Assembly: GCA_015487095.1 (NCBI GenBank)
Contig: WFQM01000177.1
Coordinates: 1 to 38,037, forward strand
Direction of reading: 5' to 3'
Source: Gammaproteobacteria bacterium
GTDB lineage: Bacteria; Pseudomonadota; Gammaproteobacteria; SZUA-152
DNA length: 38,037 nt
Shown here one piece after another: positions 10,725 through 20,975 of this stretch (position 1 is its first letter; each line of letters opens with the position of its first letter). Below the pieces are notes generated by a model that was not told where the DNA came from, did no database searches, and worked only from the letters and a program-made list of their open reading frames with translations. The translations under genes were made by a program, and so were the position numbers.

Positions 10725-10781
10725 TTAGCTGGTCGTAGGTGTCGATTGCGCACGACGGACAGACGGAAGAAAGGAAATCCC

Positions 10782-11354
10782 ATGGCAGATGATAAAGACA
10801 AAAATGATGATGGTGGTGGTAAGTCTAAGGGCTCCCTGGTAACAAAAATCCTTTTGTTCGGGGTTTTACCATTAATGACGGTAATCGTTTTGGTGGTGGG
10901 CACGCTGTTTTTTGCAGGCGTGCTTTCGGGTGGGGGGGATCATGCTGCGGATACTGCTGCCGAAGATGGGGCAGGTGATGGTGAAGATGGCGGCCATGAA
11001 GATGAGGGGCATGCAGAAGGAGACGGGGAAATTCTGCCTGCCATCTATTTACCGATAGATCCGGCCTTTGTGGTGAATTTTGCCAGCCAGGGTAAGGCGC
11101 GTTTTCTGCAAGTGACGGTGGAGGTCATGACCCGTGACCCTCTTATGCCTGACCAAATAACATTACATATGCCGGTGATTCGCAATAATTTGATGCTGCT
11201 CTTTAGCAGCCAGTCTTATGATGGTGTGAGTACGCTGGAAGGAAAAGAGACATTGCGTGAAGAAGCGCTGGAGGTGGTGCAACAGATTCTCGAAGAAGAA
11301 ACCGGTGACCCCGGCATAGAGGCCGTTTATTTCACCAGCTTCGTGATGCAGTAA
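10782..11354 (+). CDS. fliL: Flagellar basal body-associated protein FliL (ORF is open from 10746; ATG at 10782 has the better RBS)
   Basis: Single TM, then YLPIDPAFVVNFASQGKARFLQVTVEVMTRDP...IRNNLMLLFSSQSYDGVSTLEGKETLREEALEVVQ. Confidence 0.92.
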   Translation: MADDKDKNDDGGGKSKGSLVTKILLFGVLPLMTVIVLVVGTLFFAGVLSGGGDHAADTAAEDGAGDGEDGGHEDEGHAEGDGEILPAIYLPIDPAFVVNFASQGKARFLQVTVEVMTRDPLMPDQITLHMPVIRNNLMLLFSSQSYDGVSTLEGKETLREEALEVVQQILEEETGDPGIEAVYFTSFVMQ

Positions 11355-11382
11355 TTTTTAGCATGTCAATAAACACATTGTA

Positions 11383-11415
11383 ATTCCGGTAACTGATTCC
11401 GGTAACTGATTCCGA
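11383..11415. repeat. 13-bp tandem repeat (attccggtaactg x2 plus a partial third unit)
   Basis: attccggtaactg attccggtaactg attccgataata, read directly in the fliL-fliM spacer. Confidence 0.9.
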
Positions 11416-11436
11416 TAATAAATACGGTACTTAAAA

Positions 11437-12453
11437 ATGGCAGTTAATGATCTTTTATCACAAGACGAAATCGATGCTTTGTTACATGGGGTTTCCAGCA
11501 ACGATATCGAAACGGATGATGAAGAATTTGCCGATGGTGAAGCTCGTAACTATGACTTCACGACACAGGACCGTATTGTGCGCGGGCGAATGCCGACGCT
11601 TGAAATGGTTAATGAACGTTATGCCCGTTTATTCCGTATCAGTATTTTTAACATGCTGCGGCGTAGTGCAGAAATATCAGTGGGCGGTGTGCAAATGCTG
11701 AAATTTTCAGAATATATACACAGCCTGTTTGTACCCACCAGTTTGAATATGGTGCGTATTAAACCATTACGTGGGACCGCCTTGTTTGTGTTAGACCCCA
11801 GGTTGGTCTTTATGATTGTTGATAACTACTTTGGTGGCGATGGCAGGTATCACGCAAAAATCGAAGGACGTGAATTTACGCCAACCGAACTGCGAGTGGT
11901 GGAAATAATTCTTGAGCAGGTGTTTGTTGATCTCAAGGAAGCCTGGGCGCCGGTAATGCAACTGGATTTTGTAAAACAGAATTCGGAAGTCAATCCACAG
12001 TTTGCCAACATTGTCAGTCCCAGTGAAGTGGTGGTGGTCAATACTTTTCATGTTGAGATTGAAGGGGGTGGTGGTGATTTCCATATTACTTTGCCCTATT
12101 CCATGTTAGAGCCGATTCGTGAAGTACTGGATGCGGGTGTGCAAAGTGATCGTGATGATACCGATGACCGTTGGGCTGAATCATTACGCGAAGAGATAAA
12201 AACATCGACGGTAACGCTTTCCTGCACGTTGGCGGAAACAGAAATCAGCTTGCGGGATATTATGGATATGAAACCGGGTGATGTGATTCCTATGGATGTT
12301 CCTGATCTGGTGACCATGAATGCTGAGGGTGTGCCAGTGTTTCGTGGTAAATACGGCATTTCGCGTGGCAGCATGGCGGTAAAAATTGTGGAACAAGTAA
12401 GCTTCCCGGCGAAAGAAACCCATCAAATGATGCAAGAGGTGACCCATGACTGA
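11437..12453 (+). CDS. fliM: Flagellar motor switch protein FliM
   Basis: N-terminal DLLSQDEIDALLHGV (CheY-binding motif), YDFTTQDRIVRGRMPTLEMVNERYARLFR. Confidence 0.97.
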   Translation: MAVNDLLSQDEIDALLHGVSSNDIETDDEEFADGEARNYDFTTQDRIVRGRMPTLEMVNERYARLFRISIFNMLRRSAEISVGGVQMLKFSEYIHSLFVPTSLNMVRIKPLRGTALFVLDPRLVFMIVDNYFGGDGRYHAKIEGREFTPTELRVVEIILEQVFVDLKEAWAPVMQLDFVKQNSEVNPQFANIVSPSEVVVVNTFHVEIEGGGGDFHITLPYSMLEPIREVLDAGVQSDRDDTDDRWAESLREEIKTSTVTLSCTLAETEISLRDIMDMKPGDVIPMDVPDLVTMNAEGVPVFRGKYGISRGSMAVKIVEQVSFPAKETHQMMQEVTHD

Positions 12454-12943
12454 TACGACGGGTACAGAGACGGGTGGTGACACTGGTGATGACTGGGCTG
12501 CCGCAATGAATGAACAGAGTGAAGCGGAAGCGACCACAACCACAACTGAAGAAGCAACAGAAGGTGGCGATGCAGATTGGGGTGCTGCCATGGAAGAACA
12601 AGCAACGCAGGAGGCTGCTGCGGGGGTTGAACAAGCTCCTATGCAAAACCTGGAAGCCGAGGAGGGCGGCATTTGCATGGGGGATGCCAGTCTTGATGTC
12701 ATTCTTGATATTCCGGTCAATATTTCCATGGAAATAGGCGCTTCAAAAATCAGTATTCGCAATTTACTGAAATTGAATCAGGGCTCCGTGGTTGAATTGG
12801 ACAGGCTGGCGGGGGAACCGCTGGATGTGTTGGTGAATGGTACGTTGATTGCGCATGGCGAAGTGGTGGTGGTGAATGAAAAATACGGTATCCGTTTGAC
12901 CGATGTAATCAGTGCAGCCGAACGCATTCAGAAACTTAAATAA
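12446..12943 (+). CDS. fliN: Flagellar motor switch protein FliN
   Basis: C-terminal [74 protein letters not shown]. Confidence 0.96.
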   Translation: MTDTTGTETGGDTGDDWAAAMNEQSEAEATTTTTEEATEGGDADWGAAMEEQATQEAAAGVEQAPMQNLEAEEGGICMGDASLDVILDIPVNISMEIGASKISIRNLLKLNQGSVVELDRLAGEPLDVLVNGTLIAHGEVVVVNEKYGIRLTDVISAAERIQKLK

Positions 12944-13472
12944 GGTGAATGTGTTGATAAACAAGCCTTCCAACGTTATTGCAATCGTCATTGTATTACT
13001 GGCAGGCATACTCTTATTTTCTACGGATGTTCCTGCGGTAGAGCATTCTGCTGACAATGAGACCGTTGCAATTTCTGAAACAGAAAAAGCCCTGCCCGGT
13101 AGTGGTTTATCAGATTCCAATATGGCCGGCAATCTTGCTCAGACGACGTTGGGTTTATTGGTGGTGCTTTTGGTGATTGGTGCAGCGGCATGGGCATTTA
13201 AACGTTTTGGGAATGTGCATGTTGGCGCACAGGGCCGCATGAAAATTATTGGTGGCATTTCACTGGGTACGCGGGAGCGTGCAGTGTTGTTACAAGTGGG
13301 TGACCAGCAGTTGGTGATTGGTGTTTCCCCAGGTCGAGTGCAAACTCTGCATGTATTGGATAAACCGGTACTGGTTGAGGAAAAACCGGCAAATACAACG
13401 AGTTTTTCTTCGCGTCTGCAATCGGCCATTCTTAATCGTAAGAGCGTTTCCTCTGAGGGAGAAAAAAAATAA
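12912..13472 (+). CDS. fliO: Flagellar biosynthetic protein FliO (start uncertain; GTG near 12945 possible)
   Basis: TM segment followed by [42 protein letters not shown]; position between fliN and fliP. Confidence 0.88.
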   Translation: MQPNAFRNLNKVNVLINKPSNVIAIVIVLLAGILLFSTDVPAVEHSADNETVAISETEKALPGSGLSDSNMAGNLAQTTLGLLVVLLVIGAAAWAFKRFGNVHVGAQGRMKIIGGISLGTRERAVLLQVGDQQLVIGVSPGRVQTLHVLDKPVLVEEKPANTTSFSSRLQSAILNRKSVSSEGEKK

Positions 13473-14269
13473 TGCCTTCTTTTTTCCCCAATCTTTTTTC
13501 CAGTTCTTTTTTTAATAAAAAATCACAGGCTGTTTATTGGTTATTACTGCTTGCCGGATTTTTGTTTCCGCTTGTTGCCCAGTCTGCTGATCCAGGGCTT
13601 TCGGTATTATCGGTAACCACAGAAAAAGACGGTGGCCAAACTTATACCGTTGGCTTGCAAGTGCTGGCGTTGATGACAGTATTCAGTTTATTGCCAGCCG
13701 CACTGATTATGCTGACATCGTTTACCCGTATTGTGATTGTGCTGGCGATTGTTCGTCAGGCAGTGGGTATGCCGCAGGCTCCATCGGGACAAATTCTCAT
13801 TGGTCTTGCGCTGTTTTTGACATTCTTTATTATGTCGCCGGTTTTCACCAAAGTGTATGACGATGCAGTGAGTCCTTATCTGGATGAAAAAATTCCTGCC
13901 AAACAGGCTTTTGAGCTGGCCAGTTCGCCGTTTAAGGAATTTATGTTGGCACAGACACGGGAAAAAGATTTAACCCTGTTTGCGGAAATTTCAGAAGCAG
14001 GTGAAATCAGTGATTTTTCGGAAATTCCTTTTTCGTTATTAATGCCAGCGTTTATTACCAGTGAATTAAAAACGGCGTATCAAATTGGGTTCCTGATTTT
14101 CATTCCATTTTTAATTATTGATTTAGTGGTGGCCAGTGTGTTGATGGCCATGGGTATGATGATGTTGTCACCGATGATTATTTCTTTGCCTTTCAAGATC
14201 ATGTTATTTGTTCTGGTGGATGGCTGGGCCATGATAATGGGTACTTTGGCATCCAGCTTTTATGTTTAA
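13472..14269 (+). CDS. fliP: Flagellar export apparatus protein FliP
   Basis: [52 protein letters not shown]. Confidence 0.97.
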   Translation: MPSFFPNLFSSSFFNKKSQAVYWLLLLAGFLFPLVAQSADPGLSVLSVTTEKDGGQTYTVGLQVLALMTVFSLLPAALIMLTSFTRIVIVLAIVRQAVGMPQAPSGQILIGLALFLTFFIMSPVFTKVYDDAVSPYLDEKIPAKQAFELASSPFKEFMLAQTREKDLTLFAEISEAGEISDFSEIPFSLLMPAFITSELKTAYQIGFLIFIPFLIIDLVVASVLMAMGMMMLSPMIISLPFKIMLFVLVDGWAMIMGTLASSFYV

Positions 14270-14315
14270 TGTTTAATTTTTCAATGAATAACTGGTTAAT
14301 ACACAGGTTATTACA

Positions 14316-14585
14316 ATGAGCCCGGAAATGGTTATGACAATTGCCAATCAGGCACTGGAGCTGGTGTTGTTGCTGACCGGTGTCATTCTTCTGCCTGCTT
14401 TGGCTGTGGGGTTGTTGGTGAGTATGTTTCAGGCTGCTACGCAATTGAATGAACAGACCTTGAGCTTTATTCCAAAGCTGGGAGTGACATTTATAACCCT
14501 GATGGTTGCCGGTTCTTGGTTATTACAGTTGTTAATGACATTCACGAAACGTCTTATTACTGACATCCCGATGATTATCGGTTAA
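14316..14585 (+). CDS. fliQ: Flagellar export apparatus protein FliQ
   Basis: 89 aa, two TM segments, FQAATQLNEQTLSFIPKL. Confidence 0.96.
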   Translation: MSPEMVMTIANQALELVLLLTGVILLPALAVGLLVSMFQAATQLNEQTLSFIPKLGVTFITLMVAGSWLLQLLMTFTKRLITDIPMIIG

Positions 14586-14600
14586 CAGGAATGACATGAC

Positions 14601-15380
14601 ATGATGACTCTGACCAGTGCGGAAATCATGTCATGGGTAGGTTCATTTGTTTGGCCATTGTTCAGGATTGCCGCATTAGTGGCAGCAGCTCCTGTTTTTG
14701 GTGCGCGTACCATCCCGGCTTCAGTCAAAGTGATATTCGCGGTTGTTTTTACTCTGATCATTGCACCCATATCCCCACCGGTACCTGTCGTGGATCCTTT
14801 GAGCGGTGAAGCGGTGTTAATTGTGATGAATCAGATATTAATCGGTGGTGCAATGGGGCTGGCGTTACAGCTGGTTTTTGCCATGTTTATTGTAGGCGGG
14901 CAGATCATTGCTTTTCAGATGGGCCTGGGTTTTGCTTCCATGGTTGATCCTTCATCCGGCACGCAGGTGCCGGTGGTGAGCCAATTTTATGTCATTGTTC
15001 TTACTCTGGTGTTTCTTGCGCTGGATGGCCACCTGACATTTATCAGCGTGATGGCAGAAAGTTTTCACACCTTACCTATTGGTGTTAACGGGTTGAGTAA
15101 TGCCGGTTTGTGGGCATTGGTGAATTGGGGAGGGAATATGTATTCCGGTGCAGTACAAATTGCGCTTCCGGCAATTGCCTCATTGTTACTGATTAACCTG
15201 GCTTTCGGTATTGTCACCCGTGCTGCACCTCAGTTTAATATTTTTTCCATCGGTTTCCCGGTGATTATGGTGGCAGGATTTTTCATTATGCTGGCAACGC
15301 TTACCGCAATTCTTCCGCAAATAAAACTACAGGTGGCCAATGCCTTTGCGTTGATGCGTGGCCTGGCCGGTGGATTTTAA
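14601..15380 (+). CDS. fliR: Flagellar export apparatus protein FliR
   Basis: Polytopic; FQMGLGFASMVDPSSGTQVPVVSQFY motif. Confidence 0.95.
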   Translation: MMTLTSAEIMSWVGSFVWPLFRIAALVAAAPVFGARTIPASVKVIFAVVFTLIIAPISPPVPVVDPLSGEAVLIVMNQILIGGAMGLALQLVFAMFIVGGQIIAFQMGLGFASMVDPSSGTQVPVVSQFYVIVLTLVFLALDGHLTFISVMAESFHTLPIGVNGLSNAGLWALVNWGGNMYSGAVQIALPAIASLLLINLAFGIVTRAAPQFNIFSIGFPVIMVAGFFIMLATLTAILPQIKLQVANAFALMRGLAGGF

Positions 15381-15393
15381 AGGATGATACACC

Positions 15394-16536
15394 ATGGCTG
15401 AAAGTGAAACAGGTCAGGAACGCACCGAGGAGGCGACGGAGAAACGCAAAAAGGAATCGCGTGATAAAGGCGAGGTGGTTCGTTCGAAAGAATTAACCAC
15501 GCTGGTGATGATGCTGGTGTCCGGTGCGGGTTTTGTTTTTTTAGGCAGCGCGTTGGTTCAGGATCTTATGCAGGTTTTACGTGCTCATTTAAGCATTGAA
15601 CGTGCGCAAATTTTTGATCTCGCTTCTTATCCTGGTTTGTTATTTGATACGCTGCAATTTTCCCTTTTTTCAGTCATGCCTCTGTTTATATTGTTAGTGG
15701 TGGTTGCCATTGTGGCTCCCATGGCTTTGGGTGGCTGGACCTTCAGCATAAAACCATTGAAACCCGAGCTTAAAAAAATGGACCCTATTAAGGGGCTTGG
15801 GCGGGTATTTTCTCTGAAGGGTTTAATGGAACTTGTCAAGGCACTGGCAAAATTCCTTCTGGTGGGTGCCGTTGCTTATTTCCTGCTGAAAAATAATATT
15901 GAAGGTTTTGTAAGCCTGGGTAATGAAAGTCTGGTGCAGGGAATTTCCCGCATGGGCGAAGAATTGATGTGGATGTTTATTTTGTTAAGCAGTGTGCTGT
16001 TTTTTGTGGTGCTGGTGGATACCCCTTTTCAAATGTGGGACCACAGCCGCAAACAAAAAATGACCTTGCAGGAAATAAAAGATGAACGCAAGGAAACGGA
16101 TGGCAATCCGGAAGTCAAGAGTAAAATACGGCAGACACAGCAGGAGATATCCCAGCGTCGCATGATGGAAGAAGTCCCCAAGGCGGATGTCGTGATTACC
16201 AATCCTACGCATTTTGCTGTGGCTTTGCGTTATGACCAGAGCAACATGGGCGCACCGATTGTGGTGGCTCTGGGGGCGGATGAAATTGCGGGGCACATTC
16301 GTCGTATTGCTGTGGCCAATGATGTGCCGCTGCTTTCTGCACCACCGCTGGCACGTTCCTTGTATTACCACTGTGAACTGAATGAAGAAATTCCTGGAGG
16401 GTTGTTTCTGGCGGTTGCCCAGGTGCTGGCTTATGTCTATCAACTGCGACAGTACGAATTTAATGGGGGTGTTGCACCGGAATTTGATACCGATGTGCCT
16501 ATTCCTGATGATCTTAAACGAGATAGTGAATTATGA
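15394..16536 (+). CDS. flhB: Flagellar export switch protein FlhB
   Basis: GQERTEEATEKRKKESRDKGEVVRSKEL and the VITNPTHFAVALRYDQ autocleavage site. Confidence 0.97.
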   Translation: MAESETGQERTEEATEKRKKESRDKGEVVRSKELTTLVMMLVSGAGFVFLGSALVQDLMQVLRAHLSIERAQIFDLASYPGLLFDTLQFSLFSVMPLFILLVVVAIVAPMALGGWTFSIKPLKPELKKMDPIKGLGRVFSLKGLMELVKALAKFLLVGAVAYFLLKNNIEGFVSLGNESLVQGISRMGEELMWMFILLSSVLFFVVLVDTPFQMWDHSRKQKMTLQEIKDERKETDGNPEVKSKIRQTQQEISQRRMMEEVPKADVVITNPTHFAVALRYDQSNMGAPIVVALGADEIAGHIRRIAVANDVPLLSAPPLARSLYYHCELNEEIPGGLFLAVAQVLAYVYQLRQYEFNGGVAPEFDTDVPIPDDLKRDSEL

Positions 16537-18614
16537 ATCTTACTGAACTGACAGCCTTCGGGCAGCGTTTGCTTCGCTCCGGTCTGGGCGCGCCCATTCT
16601 GTTGATGATGATGCTGGGTATGATGGTAATACCTATGCCGCCGTTTTTACTGGATATCTTTTTTACTTTCAATATTTCATTGGCTTTGGTGATTTTATTG
16701 GCAGCGGTGTATGTGAAACGACCGTTGGATTTTGAAGTTTTCCCTACTGTCATTTTAATCGCAACATTGTTGCGTCTTGCATTGAATATTGCCTCGACTC
16801 GTATTGTTTTGCTGGAAGGTCATACAGGTACTGATGCAGCGGGGCAGGTGATCAGGGCATTTGGAGAATTTGTAGTCGGTGGTAATACGGCGGTGGGGCT
16901 GGTGATTTTCCTGATTCTGGTGATTATTAATTTTGTGGTGGTTACCAAGGGTGCCACACGAGTAGCGGAAGTGAGTGCCCGGTTTACTTTGGACTCCATG
17001 CCCGGCAAGCAAATGGCTATTGATGCAGATTTGAATGCGGGACTGATTAATCAGGAAGAGGCAAAGGCACGGCGCGAAGAAGTTTCGCGTGAATCAGATT
17101 TTTACGGTTCCATGGATGGCGCGGGTAAATTTGTGCGTGGTGATGCCATTGCCGGTATTTTGATTTTGGTGATTACCATTATTGGGGGGCTTTCCGTTGG
17201 CATGTTGCAGCATGACATGGGACTTGCCGATGCCACACACAATTATACTTTGCTGACCATTGGTGATGGTTTGGTGGCACAGATTCCCGCATTACTGTTA
17301 TCGACGGCTGCGGGTTTGATGGTGACTCGTGCTTCGGTTTCCTCAGACATGGGCGTACAGGTGTTGTCGCAATTGTTCAGCAGCCCGCGTGCGCTGGCAA
17401 TTACTGCTGCTATTCTCGGTACCATGGGCCTGATTCCCGGTATGCCTAATCTGGTGTTTTTATTATTTTCTGCCATGGCAGGTGGTGCTGCTTGGTGGGT
17501 GACAGAGCGCAACAAACGCATTGCCGCAGAACCGGTCGCTGCGCCTGTAACGGAAGAACCCAGTAACGAATCCCGTGAACTGAGCTGGGATGATGTGGAA
17601 GTAGTGGACATGATTGGCCTGGAAGTAGGCTATCGGTTGATTCCCATGGTGGATAAAAATCAGGGCGGGCAGTTAATGGGGCGTATTAAAGGCGTGCGCA
17701 AAAAACTTTCCCAGGAATTAGGTTTCCTGATTCCCTCTGTCCATATTCGTGACAATCTTGATCTTGCCCCCAATGCCTATCGACTCTCGCTCATGGGAGT
17801 TCCGGTGGGAGAGGCAGAAATTCAACCGGAACATGATATGGCGATTAATCCCGGTCAGGTATTCGGTTCGATTCCCGGCACGGCCACCAGAGATCCTGCC
17901 TTTGGTTTAGAGGCGGTATGGATCGAGGCTTCACAGCGCGATCAGGCGCAAAGCCTGGGTTATACCGTGGTGGATGCCAGCACCGTGGTGGCGACGCACC
18001 TTAGTCATATTTTACAGAGCCATGCAGATGAATTACTGGGTCACGAGGAAGTGCAACAACTGTTAGACAAGTTGAGTAAGTCTGCACCCAAACTGGTGGA
18101 GGATCTGGTCCCCAAACAATTGTCATTGGCCACAGTATTAAAAGTATTACAGAGTTTGTTACAGGAACATATTGCGATTCGTGACATGCGCACCATCGCC
18201 GAAACATTGGCGGAACACGCGCCCATTAGTCAAGACGCTGGCGTTTTAACCGCAGCTGTGCGCGTGGCGCTGGGACGTTCAATTGTCCAACAGATCAGTG
18301 GAATGGGGGCTGAACTGTCTGTTTTGACACTGGAACCATCGCTGGAACAGATATTGCATCAGACCTTGCAAGGTGGCGCAGAAGGTGCCGGTGGACTGGA
18401 GCCGGGACTGGCAGAAAATCTGCACAAGTCTTTGATTGAAGAGACTCAGCGTCAGGAAGCAGCAGGCCGCCCGGCAGTGTTATTGGTTTCGCAAGCGGTA
18501 AGAACTCTGCTGGCACGTTTTGTCCGACACAGCATTCCTGGATTACATGTGCTGGCATTTAATGAAATACCGGACAACAAGCAGGTCAAGATTATGGCCA
18601 CGGTGGGTGGATAA
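16533..18614 (+). CDS. flhA: Flagellar export protein FlhA
   Basis: 693 aa; FNISLALVILLAAVYVKRPLDFEVFPTVILIATLLRLALNIASTRIVLLEGH (FHIPEP family). Confidence 0.97.
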   Translation: MNLTELTAFGQRLLRSGLGAPILLMMMLGMMVIPMPPFLLDIFFTFNISLALVILLAAVYVKRPLDFEVFPTVILIATLLRLALNIASTRIVLLEGHTGTDAAGQVIRAFGEFVVGGNTAVGLVIFLILVIINFVVVTKGATRVAEVSARFTLDSMPGKQMAIDADLNAGLINQEEAKARREEVSRESDFYGSMDGAGKFVRGDAIAGILILVITIIGGLSVGMLQHDMGLADATHNYTLLTIGDGLVAQIPALLLSTAAGLMVTRASVSSDMGVQVLSQLFSSPRALAITAAILGTMGLIPGMPNLVFLLFSAMAGGAAWWVTERNKRIAAEPVAAPVTEEPSNESRELSWDDVEVVDMIGLEVGYRLIPMVDKNQGGQLMGRIKGVRKKLSQELGFLIPSVHIRDNLDLAPNAYRLSLMGVPVGEAEIQPEHDMAINPGQVFGSIPGTATRDPAFGLEAVWIEASQRDQAQSLGYTVVDASTVVATHLSHILQSHADELLGHEEVQQLLDKLSKSAPKLVEDLVPKQLSLATVLKVLQSLLQEHIAIRDMRTIAETLAEHAPISQDAGVLTAAVRVALGRSIVQQISGMGAELSVLTLEPSLEQILHQTLQGGAEGAGGLEPGLAENLHKSLIEETQRQEAAGRPAVLLVSQAVRTLLARFVRHSIPGLHVLAFNEIPDNKQVKIMATVGG

Positions 18615-18667
18615 GTTGGAAAGCCGACTCGCTAACCAGAAGCCGCAGGTTTACAGAGGTGTATGGA

Positions 18668-20104
18668 ATGAAGATAAAACGCTTTTTTGCAAAAGAGATG
18701 CGGCAGGGGATTCGCCAGGTACGGGATACGCTGGGCGCTGACGCTGTGATTCTTTCCAATGCACAGGTTGATGGTGGTATCGAAATTATTGCCGCAGTTG
18801 ATTATGACGAATCATTATTACAAGCAGATGCTGCAAGTGAAGATTTGCTGAGTCGCACACCATCATCACCAGCAATACATAAAAACGGGATGGCTGAGTC
18901 CAGGATGAATACTCATACAGGGAATGATTTTACACCGGCAGCTCATGCTGACCGGAAACTTGCCGAAGACACGGTAAGGCTGAACACTGCCGCGCTACCG
19001 GATTTAAAACTTTCGGCGATGCAGGACAGTGTTTCCTCTCCTGGAGAAATTCCTCGTCCTCCCCAAGCTTCCACACCGGCTCCAACATCGACATCCGTCA
19101 ATACAAAAAAATCCTCACGTAAACCGGCATCAAACAAAGCTGAAGAAAAAATTCAATGGTCACAGGATCCAGCGATCCTGGAATTAAAAAATGAAATGAG
19201 CGATATGCGTGAATTGCTGGAGCAGCAACTCTCTGGATTAGCATGGGGTGATTTAAACCGACGTGATCCATTACGAGCAAAACTGACTCGCTGTTTGTTA
19301 GAGCTGGGGTTAAGTCCAACAGTATGTGAAAAAGTTGCCAATACAGCCGGTGAACATAAGGACTTCGATAATGCCTGGCGTCATGCTCTGGCAGTTTTAT
19401 CGCATAGTCTTCCAGTGGAAAGTACCGATATTCTTGAACAAGGCGGTGTCGTCGCTCTGGTGGGTGCAACCGGTGTGGGTAAAACCACCACTATTGCCAA
19501 ACTTGCCGCACGTTATGCGTTGAAACATGGCAGTGCAAGCGTGGCCATGGTGACGACAGACGGTTATCGCATTGCCGCGCACGAACAATTACGCACTTAT
19601 GGCCGCATTCTGGATATTCCAGTACGCATTGCCAACACTCATGCAGAATTAGTGGAAGCGCTTAAATTATTGTCGGATCGTGCTTTGGTGTTAGTGGATA
19701 CCGCGGGCATGAGTCAGCGTGACATGCGCTTGTCACAACAGTTTCAAATGATCAAAAACAGTACGCCAGGTATTAAAACGTATTTAGTGCTATCGGCAAC
19801 AACACATCGTGCAGGTTTGCGTGAAATCGCCAAAGCCTTTGGTGAAATAAACCTGGACGGCTGCATTCTTACCAAACTGGATGAAACAACCAGCCTGGGG
19901 GGTGCGCTGTCAGCCGTGATGGAACACAGTCTTCCGGTAACTTATGTCAGCGATGGTCAACGGGTACCGGAAGATATTCATATAGCACGAGGACACAGCC
20001 TGATAAACCGTGCGGTAGTGATTGCACAGGAAACCAATCAGGCACTGAAGCAGGAATCCTTAAATTTAGCGTTTAGCGGGATGGTGGCAAATGCTCATGG
20101 CTGA
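18668..20104 (+). CDS. flhF: Flagellar SRP-like GTPase FlhF (ATG at 18668; ORF listed from 18659)
   Basis: MKIKRFFAKEMRQGIRQVRDTLGADAVILSN and GATGVGKTTTIAKLAARYAL...VDTAGMSQRD...TKLDETTSLGGALS. Confidence 0.95.
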   Translation: MKIKRFFAKEMRQGIRQVRDTLGADAVILSNAQVDGGIEIIAAVDYDESLLQADAASEDLLSRTPSSPAIHKNGMAESRMNTHTGNDFTPAAHADRKLAEDTVRLNTAALPDLKLSAMQDSVSSPGEIPRPPQASTPAPTSTSVNTKKSSRKPASNKAEEKIQWSQDPAILELKNEMSDMRELLEQQLSGLAWGDLNRRDPLRAKLTRCLLELGLSPTVCEKVANTAGEHKDFDNAWRHALAVLSHSLPVESTDILEQGGVVALVGATGVGKTTTIAKLAARYALKHGSASVAMVTTDGYRIAAHEQLRTYGRILDIPVRIANTHAELVEALKLLSDRALVLVDTAGMSQRDMRLSQQFQMIKNSTPGIKTYLVLSATTHRAGLREIAKAFGEINLDGCILTKLDETTSLGGALSAVMEHSLPVTYVSDGQRVPEDIHIARGHSLINRAVVIAQETNQALKQESLNLAFSGMVANAHG

Positions 20105-20975
20105 AACAATTGATCAGGCAGCGGGACTTCGCCGAATGGCGAAACCGCGTCCAGTGCAAGTGATCGCAGTAACCAGCGGTAAAGGTGGTGTGGGCAAAAC
20201 CAATGTGTCCGTCAACATGGGTGTGTGTATGGCCAGCCAGGGAAAGGATGTGATGTTAATGGATGCAGATCTGGGCCTGGCCAATGTGGATGTCATGCTG
20301 GGATTGCATACCCAATACGACTTGTCACATGTTATGTCGGGTGAACGTACACTGGAAGAAGTGATGTGTATCGGACCACAAGGCATGCGCGTGGTACCCG
20401 CATCATCCGGTATTCAGGCAATGTCGGAACTGAGTACCGCAGAACATGCTGGCGTTATCAGCGCCTTTAGCGAAATCAGTTATGCCCCCGATGTGTTGAT
20501 TGTGGATACGGCGGCAGGTATCTCGGATAACGTGGTGACTTTTTCGCGTGCAGCACAGGAAGTGGTGGTGGTGGTCTGCGATGAACCGGCTTCCATTACC
20601 GATGCCTATGCATTAATCAAGTTACTCAATCGGGAATACAGCATTTATCGCTTTCGTATTGTTGCCAATATGGTGAGCAGTACACAGGAAGGTCGGGCGC
20701 TGTATAGCAAAATTATTAAAGTGACAGATCGTTACCTGGATGCCGCCCTGGATTTTATGGGTGTTGTTCCTTATGACGAATATTTGCGTAAGGCAATACA
20801 AAAACAACGAGCGGTGGTTGAAGCTTTCCCTCGTAGTAAATCGGCATTGGCATTCAAGAAGCTCGCCAGCAAAGCCGATAGTTGGCCAGTACCGGCAAAT
20901 GCTGGCGGTCAATTGGAATTTTTCGTGGAACGGCTAATTATGGCCAGTCAGCAAGAAACAGGAGCGTCGATATGA
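20091..20975 (+). CDS. fleN: MinD/ParA-like flagellar number regulator FleN/FlhG
   Basis: AVTSGKGGVGKTNVSVNMGVCMASQGKDVMLMDADLGLANVDVMLGL; directly follows flhF. Confidence 0.94.
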   Translation: MLMAETIDQAAGLRRMAKPRPVQVIAVTSGKGGVGKTNVSVNMGVCMASQGKDVMLMDADLGLANVDVMLGLHTQYDLSHVMSGERTLEEVMCIGPQGMRVVPASSGIQAMSELSTAEHAGVISAFSEISYAPDVLIVDTAAGISDNVVTFSRAAQEVVVVVCDEPASITDAYALIKLLNREYSIYRFRIVANMVSSTQEGRALYSKIIKVTDRYLDAALDFMGVVPYDEYLRKAIQKQRAVVEAFPRSKSALAFKKLASKADSWPVPANAGGQLEFFVERLIMASQQETGASI

